DNA from: Chloroflexota bacterium
GTDB lineage: Bacteria; Chloroflexota; Anaerolineae; Anaerolineales; Villigracilaceae
Reading direction: 5' to 3'
Length of the DNA: 64,000 bases
Assembly (NCBI GenBank): GCA_029782225.1
Contig: JAKOVF010000361.1
Location: forward strand, 17,194 to 81,193
A program made the position numbers and the translations under genes. The notes beneath the pieces were generated by a model. It was not told the DNA's origin. It worked only from the letters and a program-made list of their open reading frames with translations, and ran no database searches. Shown piece after piece: positions 8,735-16,978 of this stretch (positions are counted from its first letter, which is position 1; each line of letters starts with the position of its first letter).

Positions 8735-8924
8735 CCTCCATGCATACTACACGTTACCCTCATGTTCGGGAGCAGAAACCAGCACATGCTAGCTTGTCAG
8801 CTCACAGGTCCTCCCTCACAGTGACATGGTATCTTTCAGCCAACTTGGAATCGTTTTTTGATTGACCGACTACTTTCGATAAAACCGACAACTTACACCA
8901 CCCCAGATTTGAAGGAGAGTCCTC

Positions 8925-9362
8925 ATGAAGAAATGCAATGAAGTCATGACGAAAAATCCGGTTTGCTGCCTGCCAGATAACACGGCGGCAGAAGCCGCAA
9001 AGTTGATGAAGAGCAAAAACATCGGCTCGATACCGATTATTCAGGATGAACAGGGCAAACAACTGATCGGAATCGTGACCGATCGCGATCTGGCATTGAA
9101 GGTCGTAGCCAAGGGGCTTGATGCCAAATCGACGAAATTGAGGGCGGTGATGACGCGCAAGGTAGTGACATGCCGCGCTGACGATGATCTGCAGAAAGCG
9201 CTGGATGCGATGTCGGAGCACCAGTTGCGCCGCATTCCGGTTGTGGACAATAACGATAGGGTGGTAGGGATCATTGCCCAGGCCGACGTAGCGACGCGCC
9301 TGGATCAGCCGAAGAAAACTGCGGAAATGGTGAAGGAAATTTCACAATCCGGCGGGCAGTAG
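8925..9362 (+). CDS. CBS domain pair protein
   Basis: 145 residues with GAAGGAG before the ATG. Two CBS motifs span about 5-60 (VMTKNPVCC ... IGIVTDRDL) and 72-130 (VMTRKVVTC ... VGIIAQADV). Stand-alone CBS pairs bind adenine nucleotides and act as energy or stress sensors, often as dimers. The effector partner is unknown here. The HU-family gene follows after 48 bp. Confidence 0.92.
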   Translation: MKKCNEVMTKNPVCCLPDNTAAEAAKLMKSKNIGSIPIIQDEQGKQLIGIVTDRDLALKVVAKGLDAKSTKLRAVMTRKVVTCRADDDLQKALDAMSEHQLRRIPVVDNNDRVVGIIAQADVATRLDQPKKTAEMVKEISQSGGQ

Positions 9363-9410
9363 GAAGTTTTTTCCGTTAAAGAATGAGTGTTAGAAATAAG
9401 GAAATATGAA

Positions 9411-9719
9411 ATGCCTGACAAAAGAATGAGTAAGACCCAGTTCGTTGCCGCCCTGGCGGAGAAGAGCGGGCTCACCAAGAAACAAGCCGCCTCCGCGCTC
9501 GACACGATCAACGCGATCGTTGCCCAGCAACTCGGTAAGGGAGGACCGGGCGAAGTTCTCATCCCGGGCCTGCTTAAGCTGATGATCGTTGACAAGCCTG
9601 CCACGCCCCAGCACGAAGGCGTCAACCCGTTTACCAGAGAGCCAATGACCTATAAGGCAAAACCGGCTCGCAAGGTAATAAAGGTGAGGCCCCTCCAGGC
9701 GCTGAAAGATGCCATTTAG
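9411..9719 (+). CDS. HU family DNA-binding protein
   Basis: 102 residues from ATG 9411, with AATAAGGAAAT upstream; an upstream GTG at 9387 is less likely. The N-terminal helical dimerisation part (SKTQFVAALAEKSGLTKKQA) and the C-terminal beta arm with RKVIKVRPL fit the HU/IHF fold. The arm segment (INPFTREPMTYKAKPARK-like) is that of the divergent HU group seen in Chloroflexi. Probably a nucleoid-associated architectural protein of a stress-type regulon, given its neighbours. Confidence 0.9.
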   Translation: MPDKRMSKTQFVAALAEKSGLTKKQAASALDTINAIVAQQLGKGGPGEVLIPGLLKLMIVDKPATPQHEGVNPFTREPMTYKAKPARKVIKVRPLQALKDAI

Positions 9720-9770
9720 GTTCTCACTATTTGCATCTGGAATTTCCAGCTTGCCGAATGGGCAAATAAT

Positions 9771-10727
9771 ATGAATCAAGTGCGCCGCGATTTGCGTGTG
9801 ATCGTCGCTATGTACGGAAGTGTTTTGATGCTTCTAATCCTATCCGCCTGTGGGCCGCAGCTGGGAACTCCCGCTATGCCTGTGGCAGGGTTGCTTTTAC
9901 CGGTGCCGACTGAAACGAGTGTGCCCTGCGAGGCATGTGCTCAGGCAACTCTGGCAGTCGCATTGACGCAGGATAAAAACAACGCCGACAATCAGGCGGC
10001 CGCGACCGCCGAGATTTTGCGTGCCAATGCGCAGGCAACCTTGAATTCAGCCAACGCAACGTTGAGCGCAGCCCAGACCCAGGATCAGAACAATGCCAAT
10101 GTCATTGCGGCCCAGATAGCGGGTACTGCTGAAGTTGTGCGTGCCAATGCACAGGCGACTCTAAATTCAGCCGGTTCCACGCAGAGCGCCGCGTTGACCC
10201 AGGATGCAATCCGGCAGACTCAAGTGGCAGATCAGGCGACAACCAGCGCACGGGCCATGTTGAATCAACAAAATACGGATGCGCTCGTCGCTGGTACCCA
10301 GACGGCGGTTGCCAACAATATCGCAACGCAAACCGAGGCCGCGGTCGCGACCTCACAATGGTATGCCGACCAGACGCGCCAACGCGGAGAACAAAGGCAA
10401 GGACCAATTACCTTCCTGTGGATTTGGGGAATCCCAATCTTCTTGATGCTGGTGGCAGGTTTTATTCTTTGGGGATTCTGGCACTGGCTCAAGATCCAGC
10501 AAGCAAACCAGCACATTCTCAAAAACCCCGTGGAGAAGCTGCCTGCATCAGTGATTGAAGTCATCCCCCATCATCACGAGGATTCGATGCCCTATCTTGA
10601 GAGTGGAGATGTCGATCATCGTTATCAACTCACAAAGCCGGATGATCAGGTGCGCCGCTGGCTTGATGAAGTCAAGCGCAAGCTGCTACGGAGTGAGAAG
10701 GATGAAGATGATGACACAGACAATTGA
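9771..10727 (+). CDS. hypothetical repeat-containing lipoprotein with internal membrane helix
   Basis: 318 residues, no family recognised. A signal-like segment ends in lipobox LILSAC (Cys about 27). Residues about 60-200 are Ala/Gln/Thr/Asn-rich and contain a 40-residue unit twice (ANAQATLNSA occurs at both). A single membrane helix lies at about 213-240 (WGIPIFLMLVAGFILWGFW), followed by a charged cytoplasmic-type tail of about 75 residues. Lipidation at the N-terminus plus an internal helix is unusual. The start lacks a Shine-Dalgarno site; ATG 9810 is an alternative. It overlaps the next gene, so the two are probably coupled. Confidence 0.72.
   Translation: MNQVRRDLRVIVAMYGSVLMLLILSACGPQLGTPAMPVAGLLLPVPTETSVPCEACAQATLAVALTQDKNNADNQAAATAEILRANAQATLNSANATLSAAQTQDQNNANVIAAQIAGTAEVVRANAQATLNSAGSTQSAALTQDAIRQTQVADQATTSARAMLNQQNTDALVAGTQTAVANNIATQTEAAVATSQWYADQTRQRGEQRQGPITFLWIWGIPIFLMLVAGFILWGFWHWLKIQQANQHILKNPVEKLPASVIEVIPHHHEDSMPYLESGDVDHRYQLTKPDDQVRRWLDEVKRKLLRSEKDEDDDTDN
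10014..10206 (+). repeat. tandem 120 bp coding repeat (two units)
   Basis: The segment beginning near 10014 recurs 120 bp later with small changes: GCGTGCCAATGC and ACCCAGGAT occur at the same offsets in both. The repeat keeps frame, so the protein gained a 40-residue unit by duplication. Confidence 0.75.
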
Positions 10728-11385
10728 CCCGAATCATTTCGATCGGGAAGCTCGGCGCATCAGATCCCAGGTATCGACAGTCCTCACAAGATGGGGATTA
10801 CTGCCACGATTCAAACGCTGGCGATTGGCACAAGATCCAGAAACGGGAATGATCGTGCTGTTTGGTGTACTCAACAACCGATATATTGCCTCGCATACCA
10901 CAACTCCCTTCCTTGATTACTTTGATCCACGCTTGTTGCATGATCTTGCAAATGAATTGAAAGTCCAGGTGGTATCCTGTAATACGGATGGCCTGCGCTA
11001 TGCCTTCATCTTGGACGATGGCCAGCTCCACAGATTGCCGACTCATATTGACTACCCTTTCCTGGATGGAGAGAAGCTCTTTGTCCGCGTTGCCTACAGC
11101 GATAAGCTGGCACCCGAAGTGATTGAACCGCAAATTACACCTGCGCCAGTCAGGGCAGCCGATATTGTTGATGATCAGGCGTTAGTGCGTCAGGGCGTAG
11201 GGGCCTTTTTGAAGGTCTTCGACGACATAAAACTCAGGGACGATGCCGCTGTACAACTCTCTGCTCAACAACTGCCGGACATCGTGGTCATTGACAAAGA
11301 GGAGTTCAATAAGAGAGTAGCGGAACACGACGCCAGTCGGCAGAGGCTTAAGCGAATCAAGAAGTTATTAGAAGATGAAATCTGA
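10708..11385 (+). CDS. hypothetical protein, cytoplasmic
   Basis: 225 residues from ATG 10708. GAGAAGGA at 10695-10702 favours 10708 or 10711 over ATG 10702. It overlaps the end of the repeat lipoprotein gene. No family recognised. There is an N-terminal basic region (about 5-40), a central alpha/beta region about 45-135 (MIVLFGVLNNRYIASHTT, LRYAFILDDGQL) that looks like a substrate- or nucleotide-free sensor fold, and a charged helical C-terminus. Coupling suggests it works with the membrane-anchored partner; no function can be assigned. Confidence 0.7.
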   Translation: MMTQTIDPNHFDREARRIRSQVSTVLTRWGLLPRFKRWRLAQDPETGMIVLFGVLNNRYIASHTTTPFLDYFDPRLLHDLANELKVQVVSCNTDGLRYAFILDDGQLHRLPTHIDYPFLDGEKLFVRVAYSDKLAPEVIEPQITPAPVRAADIVDDQALVRQGVGAFLKVFDDIKLRDDAAVQLSAQQLPDIVVIDKEEFNKRVAEHDASRQRLKRIKKLLEDEI

Positions 11386-11456
11386 ATAGCCTCAGGAGCG
11401 GCGGCGCACACGACTCGGTCTCGGATTCCCATGCTGGACTGTACTTTTGATGAAGC

Positions 11457-11531
11457 CTCCCCCAAGTGGCGGAGATGAACACTCCCCTGTCGAAGGATGT
11501 GACGGGGTAGTGTTCGCTGTATGATGAGATA
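11457..11531 (+). repeat. two-hairpin element, copy 4
   Basis: Hairpin 1 from 11457. Hairpin 2 arms 11478-11491 and 11501-11514 pair throughout except one C/T mismatch, with loop GAAGGATGT. The tail GTATGATGAGATA matches copy 1. The small basic protein gene starts 95 bp downstream. Confidence 0.85.
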
Positions 11532-11625
11532 GTCCCGTAGTGTATATCCTTGCCTAACCTGCCTGCGGATTTCAGAATGCTATGCCGGGTGCAAGCGAGG
11601 AAACTATGATCACCAGAGGTGAAAA

Positions 11626-11829
11626 ATGACAAGAAAACAAAAACTGATGAGGATGATTCTAAGCAAACGGCTAAAAAAATACGGGAGCGTATCCACCCAA
11701 CCCGGACGCAGAACGCTTCGCAAACCCATTAAGTTTGCAAGCCTGCTACGGGCGCACTTGCCGCCTCAAGCTGTCAACGTGCCCGTCCAGGATGCACCGG
11801 CTGCGCCATCGGAAGACATTCAGGTCTGA
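11626..11829 (+). CDS. small basic hypothetical protein
   Basis: 67 residues with AGAGGTGAAAA before the ATG. The first 45 residues are Lys/Arg-rich (MTRKQKLMRMILSKRLKKYG), and the tail is Pro/Ala-rich and acidic (PAAPSEDIQV). No family recognised. A two-hairpin element precedes it. Composition suggests nucleic-acid or ribosome contact, which is inference only. Confidence 0.6.
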   Translation: MTRKQKLMRMILSKRLKKYGSVSTQPGRRTLRKPIKFASLLRAHLPPQAVNVPVQDAPAAPSEDIQV

Positions 11830-12069
11830 GAGAGCAATGACGGAAACAAGAATGTTGGTCAGCAGGAAGCCAGAGTCCTAAATGTTTTATTTTCCGCTGG
11901 AAATACCTGCAATTTCTCAATCTGCATCCGTGCAATTATGAAGTCACCTGTAAAAACGCTGAGCTGCTCGCAGCCGATGCAGTTCCAACTCTGCCCCTCG
12001 AGATCGAACCTGAAACTTGAAAAGGAAACAACTATTTAGATTTCGCAAGAATGCTTATCGAATCTGAAT

Positions 12070-12237
12070 ATGTTGAAAAAAATGACAATAAAACTGAATT
12101 TGCTCTTTATCGTTATGGATATGCTGACTCTGCTGGCTTTTCCAATTGTATTTGTGCACGGTAAGCTCCTCCAGTTTGTGAGATCCCGCGAATCTATGAT
12201 TTACTGGTTCAGTCACAGCGGACAAACGATCGATTAG
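12070..12237 (+). CDS. possible small membrane protein
   Basis: A 55-codon frame from ATG 12070 lies in the otherwise empty 11830-12267 gap. It encodes a Lys-rich start and one membrane helix (LLFIVMDMLTLLAFPIVFV) followed by a basic segment (KLLQFVRSRES). The clean helix followed by positive charge looks like a real single-pass protein. There is no good Shine-Dalgarno site, so the call is tentative. Nothing else was seen in this gap. Confidence 0.42.
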   Translation: MLKKMTIKLNLLFIVMDMLTLLAFPIVFVHGKLLQFVRSRESMIYWFSHSGQTID

Positions 12238-12267
12238 TAGTAATGAATATTCCCAGGAAAGGTAACG

Positions 12268-13011
12268 ATGCGCACGCAAAAAATTAGTTTTCCAGACCGA
12301 CAGGCTCTCTGTGTTTTCCCAACGGCGCGCTCGGGATTGACGTACGCCATCTCAGAATTGGGCTTGAAAGATCATTATCCTGTTATCGTACTGATCGGCG
12401 GCAAGATTGATGAGCAACACGCGGTGGTGACTCGGCATGCCATCCAAACCATCGCCAGGGTCGCAGAAGATATGAACGCCGCAGTCATTTGCGGAGGGAC
12501 AGATATGGGTGTTATGGCGGAAATCGGCCAGGTCAGGTCACGGAATAATTACAAATTCCCATTGGTCGGGATAGCGCCTGAACAACTGGTTGCCTGGCCG
12601 GGCGGCCTCCGCAGCACAAAGTTTTTGTGGTGGGGAAAAGAGCGCTGGCCGTTGGAGTCGCATTACTCCCATTTCATTCTTGTACCTGGCCACCAGTTTG
12701 GGGATGAATCTCCCTGGATTGTCAATGCGGCGGCCATCCTGTCCGAAGGGCATCAGTCCGTAACGATCCTGATCAACGGCGGCGAAGTTTCCAGGAAGGA
12801 TATCGAACTGAGTTTGGAGAGAGGCCGTCCGGTCATCGCGTTGAGTCGCACGGGGCGCCTGGCTGATGAGATAGCAGAAGAGCCGAACTGGCGCAAATTG
12901 ATCACTGTAGTCCCGGCAAATGCCGAGCAGCAGATTATTGAAGAGGTTCAAGCAGCACTATCGGTCAAGGAAAGTAGCGTGTTAACCCAGGAGTTAGTCA
13001 GCACAACGTGA
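12268..13011 (+). CDS. SLOG/LSDAT-type (TRPM-like prokaryotic) nucleotide-sensor domain protein
   Basis: 247 residues, AGGAAAGG upstream. A Rossmann-like fold is indicated by alternating strands and the glycine-rich turns LIGGKIDE (about 48), VICGGTDMGVMAEIG (about 73) and ILINGGEVS (about 170). These match the LSDAT_prok/SLOG pattern, a domain proposed to bind nucleotide-derived ligands and often found beside membrane-pore SLATT proteins. Here it stands alone between a possible small membrane peptide and a small basic protein. The ligand is unknown. Confidence 0.68.
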   Translation: MRTQKISFPDRQALCVFPTARSGLTYAISELGLKDHYPVIVLIGGKIDEQHAVVTRHAIQTIARVAEDMNAAVICGGTDMGVMAEIGQVRSRNNYKFPLVGIAPEQLVAWPGGLRSTKFLWWGKERWPLESHYSHFILVPGHQFGDESPWIVNAAAILSEGHQSVTILINGGEVSRKDIELSLERGRPVIALSRTGRLADEIAEEPNWRKLITVVPANAEQQIIEEVQAALSVKESSVLTQELVSTT

Positions 13012-13057
13012 GTACACATTCGACCTGCAATTCAATGAATTTAAGAAGGAGCAATCA

Positions 13058-13240
13058 ATGGGACGCAAAGGTGTCAGTAAACGCAAGCCTAAGAAATCAG
13101 GATCGTCTTCCGGTGCCAATACCAGCGGTTCTTCCAATGCACGCTCACTGGTCCAGTCGCTGGTGAAAGACAAGGGCGCGCCTCTCAACAAAGGCATGAA
13201 TCCCTCGGCTGGATCGAATAAAACGCAAAAGAAACGCTAA
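13058..13240 (+). CDS. small Lys/Ser-rich basic protein
   Basis: 60 residues with AGAAGGAG before the ATG. Low complexity: Lys/Arg at both ends (MGRKGVSKRKPKKSG and KTQKKR) and Ser/Gly/Asn in the middle. Not assigned to a family. Likely intrinsically disordered, possibly nucleic-acid binding. The following 138 bp before the radical SAM gene contain a short AAATGG repeat but no gene. Confidence 0.62.
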   Translation: MGRKGVSKRKPKKSGSSSGANTSGSSNARSLVQSLVKDKGAPLNKGMNPSAGSNKTQKKR

Positions 13241-13378
13241 AATGCAAAAATCGTTATCACCGAGCATGGCATCAGCCGAACCCTGTTACCGGGAAGTTTG
13301 CCCATCGAGGTATTGACTGGAAATGGAAATGGAAAAGGCGTTAAGGTGATAAAGAACGAATAACAAAAGGAGGCAGCA

Positions 13379-14857
13379 GTGAAAATCCTGCTTGTGTACC
13401 CCGAGTTCCCGGACACATTTTGGAGCTTCAAGCACGCGCTCAAATTCGTCCGGAAGAAGGCCGGCGCGCCCCCGCTGGGCCTGTTGACTGTTGCAGCCAT
13501 GCTGCCTTCTGAGTGGGAAAAACGGCTGACCGATCTAAACATAACAGACCTCACGGACGAAGACTTGGTATGGGCCGACTATGTTTTCGTCAGTGCGATG
13601 GTTGTGCAGCGCGAATCGGTTCGGGCCGTCATCCGGCGCTGTAAGGCAGCTGGCGTCAAAGTGGTGGCAGGCGGTCCGCTCTTCACGATGGAACATGAGC
13701 AATTCCCGGATGTGGATCACTTCGTCTTGAACGAGGCGGAGGAGACACTCGCGCCGTTCGTGCGGGACCTGTTAGCGGGTCGGGCTCGACGCGTTTACTC
13801 GTCTGCGGAATTCCCTGATATCCGCCAAACGCCTGTCCCCCTTTGGAGGCTGGCAAATCTCAAGCATTATGACACCATCAGCATTCAGTTCTCACGCGGT
13901 TGTCCATTCAATTGTGACTTCTGCAATGTGACCGCTCTGCTGGGGCACCGCCCGCGCATCAAGTCCGCCGCGCAGATCATCGCCGAGTTGGACAGCATTT
14001 ATGCGCTTGGCTGGCGCAAAAGCATCTTCTTCGTGGACGACAACTTTATCGGAAATAAAAAGCAGATCAAGTCCGAAGTGCTTCCAGCCTTAATTGAATG
14101 GCGCAAGGGCAAAACAGGTATGCCGTTCAGTACAGAGGCTTCCATTAACCTGGCAGATGATCCAGAATTGATGCGCCTTATGGTGCAAGCCGGATTCGAT
14201 GCAGTCTTTGTTGGCATCGAGACGCCGAATGAAGATAGTCTCACGGAATGTAGCAAGAACCAAAATAAGGGTCGTGACCTGGTGGAGAGCGTCAAGCAAC
14301 TCCAGCGGGCAGGTCTTCAGGTACAGGGCGGTTTTATCGTCGGGTTCGATAACGATTCCCCCTCGATCTTCCAACAGCAGATTGATTTCATTCAAAAGAG
14401 CGGCATTGTGACAGCCATGGTCGGCTTACTGCAAGCCCCTCTGGGCACGCGCCTGTACGAGCGCATGCAAAAGGAAGGCCGCCTGGTCAATGAATTCTCA
14501 GGTGATAACGTTGATGGCTCGACCAATATTGTCCCCCGCATGGGTTTGGAATCGTTGCGGGAAGGCTATCGCGAGATTTTAGGCCATATCTACGCACCCA
14601 AGTTCTATTACGAGCGCGTCCGGACGTTTCTGCGCGAGTACCAACCACCCAAGATCCGAGTTCCCATGGAACCGCAGTATATTCTGGCCCTGTGGCGATC
14701 CATTTACCTGCTGGGCATTCGCGGCGTCGAACGCGTCCACTACTGGCGGCTCTTTTTCTGGACTCTGTTTCGGCGTCCACGCCTGTTTCCGCTGGCGATT
14801 ACATTTGCCATCTACGGCTTCCATTTCCGCCAGGTGGCCGAGCTGCATGTTGGTTAA
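13379..14857 (+). CDS. B12-binding radical SAM protein (DUF4070)
   Basis: 492 residues, GTG start with AAAGGAGGCAGCA upstream. The N-terminal ~140 residues are a cobalamin-binding Rossmann-like domain (ILLVYPEFPD start). The radical SAM cluster motif CPFNCDFC is at about 178-185, followed by the TIM-barrel region (FFVDDNFIGNKKQI, VGIETPNEDSL). The C-terminal ~130 residues match DUF4070. Such enzymes make methyl transfers or other radical modifications; known relatives act on hopanoids and other lipids or natural products. The substrate here is not evident; no hopanoid genes are adjacent. Confidence 0.9.
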   Translation: MKILLVYPEFPDTFWSFKHALKFVRKKAGAPPLGLLTVAAMLPSEWEKRLTDLNITDLTDEDLVWADYVFVSAMVVQRESVRAVIRRCKAAGVKVVAGGPLFTMEHEQFPDVDHFVLNEAEETLAPFVRDLLAGRARRVYSSAEFPDIRQTPVPLWRLANLKHYDTISIQFSRGCPFNCDFCNVTALLGHRPRIKSAAQIIAELDSIYALGWRKSIFFVDDNFIGNKKQIKSEVLPALIEWRKGKTGMPFSTEASINLADDPELMRLMVQAGFDAVFVGIETPNEDSLTECSKNQNKGRDLVESVKQLQRAGLQVQGGFIVGFDNDSPSIFQQQIDFIQKSGIVTAMVGLLQAPLGTRLYERMQKEGRLVNEFSGDNVDGSTNIVPRMGLESLREGYREILGHIYAPKFYYERVRTFLREYQPPKIRVPMEPQYILALWRSIYLLGIRGVERVHYWRLFFWTLFRRPRLFPLAITFAIYGFHFRQVAELHVG

Positions 14858-14897
14858 GTAAGAATGTCTGAATGATTCATCAAGCCAAGAGAGCATC

Positions 14898-15290
14898 ATG
14901 AAAACCAGACTGATTTCCATCATCATAATGGCTGCCCTCTTCCTGGGGGCTTGTGGTACGTCTGCAACACAAAAAGAGGCCCTATCGACACCCACATCTG
15001 GAACCCTGAATCCGACTTCTGCCACTGCTGCCGTACAAAGCGACGCAGTAGGGATAACCATCAGCGGTTTTAAGTTCGATCCAGCTACCATCACCATTCC
15101 GGTCGGCACGACGGTTACGTGGACAAATCAGGATTCTGCAAACCATCTTGTTGCAGCAGACGATGGGAGTTGGAAATCTGAGAGCCTGCCAAAAGGTGCG
15201 ACCTTCAGTCACACCTTCGACAAAGCTGGTACATATACCTATATTTGCAGAATTCATACTACGATGAAGGGAACGATCATTGTGAAATGA
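14898..15290 (+). CDS. cupredoxin (plastocyanin-like) lipoprotein
   Basis: 130 residues. Signal with lipobox FLGAC (Cys about 19), then a Thr/Ser/Ala linker to about 50 and a blue-copper domain. The type 1 copper ligands are visible: His in ANHLV, then Cys, His and Met in YICRIHTTMKG. It is probably a periplasmic or surface electron carrier. It stands alone, with AAGAGAGC before the ATG, and no partner oxidoreductase is directly adjacent. Confidence 0.9.
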   Translation: MKTRLISIIIMAALFLGACGTSATQKEALSTPTSGTLNPTSATAAVQSDAVGITISGFKFDPATITIPVGTTVTWTNQDSANHLVAADDGSWKSESLPKGATFSHTFDKAGTYTYICRIHTTMKGTIIVK

Positions 15291-15427
15291 CGAACCCTTA
15301 GCGGCGAAATTGCCATGAAAGGCTGATTCCTGATGCTCATATCCTGGCGGCTAATGCGCCGTCTGATTACAATGACGCGGTTCGTGCAGTTTTGTTGTTC
15401 GTAACACTGGTTAGGAAAGAGGTTACT

Positions 15428-15748
15428 ATGTGCTGTCTCACTACCATTTTTCTGGTGCTCGGTTCACGGATCGCCATTTTGGTATGGTGGCTCACGGACC
15501 CGCAGCGCTTCAATCTCGCTTTTAAGAACTGGGCTTTGCCAGGCATTTACACCTTCCCGGTATGGCTCTCTACATTGCTGGGTGGCATTTTCCTGCCGTG
15601 GACGACCCTGGCGTATCTCTATGTCTTTCCGGGGGGCATCGTTGGCTACGAGTGGATCGTGCTTGGGGTCGGGCTTTTGGTCGACCTGGCCGGGCATGGC
15701 GGCAGCTACCGCCACCGCGACCGCATCCGAGGTTATCGAAGAAGTTAG
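15428..15748 (+). CDS. small multi-pass membrane protein
   Basis: 106 residues from ATG 15428, with AGGAAAGAGG upstream. Three membrane helices (about 5-25, 40-60 and 65-90), starting MCCLTTIFLVLGSR and containing LPWTTLAYLYVFPGG. The C-terminal HRDRIRGYRR is basic and cytoplasmic. I believe it belongs to a conserved Chloroflexi membrane protein group of unknown function. It is followed at once by the site-2 protease gene, so the two may be linked. Confidence 0.7.
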   Translation: MCCLTTIFLVLGSRIAILVWWLTDPQRFNLAFKNWALPGIYTFPVWLSTLLGGIFLPWTTLAYLYVFPGGIVGYEWIVLGVGLLVDLAGHGGSYRHRDRIRGYRRS

Positions 15749-15778
15749 AAAATACAAGATGGAGAAGGAGCGTTGAAT

Positions 15779-16900
15779 TTGAATAGGAGCGCTATTTCTT
15801 TAGGGCGTATTTTGGGAATCCCGATCGGAGTGGATTATTCCTGGTTCTTAATCTTCGCCTTGCTCACCTGGTCGCTAGCCACAAGTTACTTTCCAGCAGA
15901 ATTTAAGGACTGGCCCGTGACACAGTATTGGATTGTGGGCGCGGTGACCGTGATCTTCATGTTTGGCAGTGTTCTGCTGCATGAACTGGGACATTCGGTG
16001 GTGGCCTTGCGCTATAAAGTTCCGGTACGCAGCATTACGCTCTTCGTGTTTGGCGGTGTTGCCCAAATCGGAGCCGAACCGCCCAGTGCCATCGCTGAAT
16101 TCTGGATTGCCATAGCCGGCCCTATTACGAGTTTTGCTCTGGCGATTTTCTTTAGCCTGCTGCAACCCGTGGTCAGTACATTCGCTCCAGTACTGGCCCT
16201 CGCAAAGTATTTGGCATATATCAACGGCACGCTGGGACTCTTCAACCTGATCCCCGGGTTCCCGCTGGATGGCGGTCGCGTCTTTCGAGCGGTTGTTTGG
16301 GGTATCACAAAGAGTTTGAACCGAGCTACCCTAATCGCCGCCAATCTGGGTCGTTTTATTGCATATCTCTTTATCATCTTCGGCGTGTGGCAGATGTTCA
16401 GCGGTAATTTCGGCAATGGCTTGTGGATTGCCTTTATCGGCTGGTTCCTGGAAAGTGCCGCATCGTCACAGATCCGCCAACAAACGATCCATGACCTGTT
16501 GGAGGGCCATCATGTGGCAGATGCAATGCGCCGTGACTACACCGCGGTTTTGCCCGGTACTACCCTCGAACAGTTGGTCAATCAGCATATCCTTGGGAAC
16601 GGTCAGCGCAGTTTGGTTGTCAAACAGGATGACCGAGTGACTGGCTTAGTGACGTTACATAATGTCAAAGCCATTCCGGCTTCTGATTGGTCAACCACAA
16701 CAGCCGCCCAGGTGATGATACCGGTCACAAAGATGAAATGCACATGGCCGGGGGCGGAATTGACAGACGCTCTTGGAGAAATGGATCGGGATGGTGTCAA
16801 CCAATTGCCGGTCATGGATGGTTATCAGATTCTTGGTGTGCTGGGCCGAGACGATGTGATCAGCTTTTTGCGCACCTTGAGTGAGTTCAGACGCCATTAA
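15779..16900 (+). CDS. site-2 protease family protein with CBS domains
   Basis: About 373 residues. GGAGAAGGAG at 15761-15770 favours TTG 15779 over TTG 15773. Six membrane helices in the first ~230 residues. The zinc protease motif HELGHS lies at about 65-70 and the second ligand segment is NLIPGFPLDGGRV at about 160. Two CBS motifs fill the C-terminal ~130 residues. This is the S2P/SpoIVFB-like class with cytoplasmic CBS regulation, cutting within membranes, often of anti-sigma or signal proteins. The substrate is unknown. Confidence 0.92.
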   Translation: MNRSAISLGRILGIPIGVDYSWFLIFALLTWSLATSYFPAEFKDWPVTQYWIVGAVTVIFMFGSVLLHELGHSVVALRYKVPVRSITLFVFGGVAQIGAEPPSAIAEFWIAIAGPITSFALAIFFSLLQPVVSTFAPVLALAKYLAYINGTLGLFNLIPGFPLDGGRVFRAVVWGITKSLNRATLIAANLGRFIAYLFIIFGVWQMFSGNFGNGLWIAFIGWFLESAASSQIRQQTIHDLLEGHHVADAMRRDYTAVLPGTTLEQLVNQHILGNGQRSLVVKQDDRVTGLVTLHNVKAIPASDWSTTTAAQVMIPVTKMKCTWPGAELTDALGEMDRDGVNQLPVMDGYQILGVLGRDDVISFLRTLSEFRRH

Positions 16901-16978
16901 ACCATCCTCTGGAGAGATGGCATTGTTTGGGAATAAACCCGTTATCAAAACCCTGTATCGTTGAACATGGAGAGCAGG

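Noticed and set aside
3172..11531. Reading the four two-hairpin elements as integron attC sites with gene cassettes
   Set aside because: They lack the conserved RYYYAAC and GTTRRRY ends, there is no integrase in the window, and genes between them run without cassette-like spacing.
15582..15776. A frameshift at the end of the small membrane protein at 15428, joining to a frame ending EVRKYKMEKER
   Set aside because: The in-frame C-terminus (HRDRIRGYRR) fits the family's usual basic end, so no frameshift is needed.
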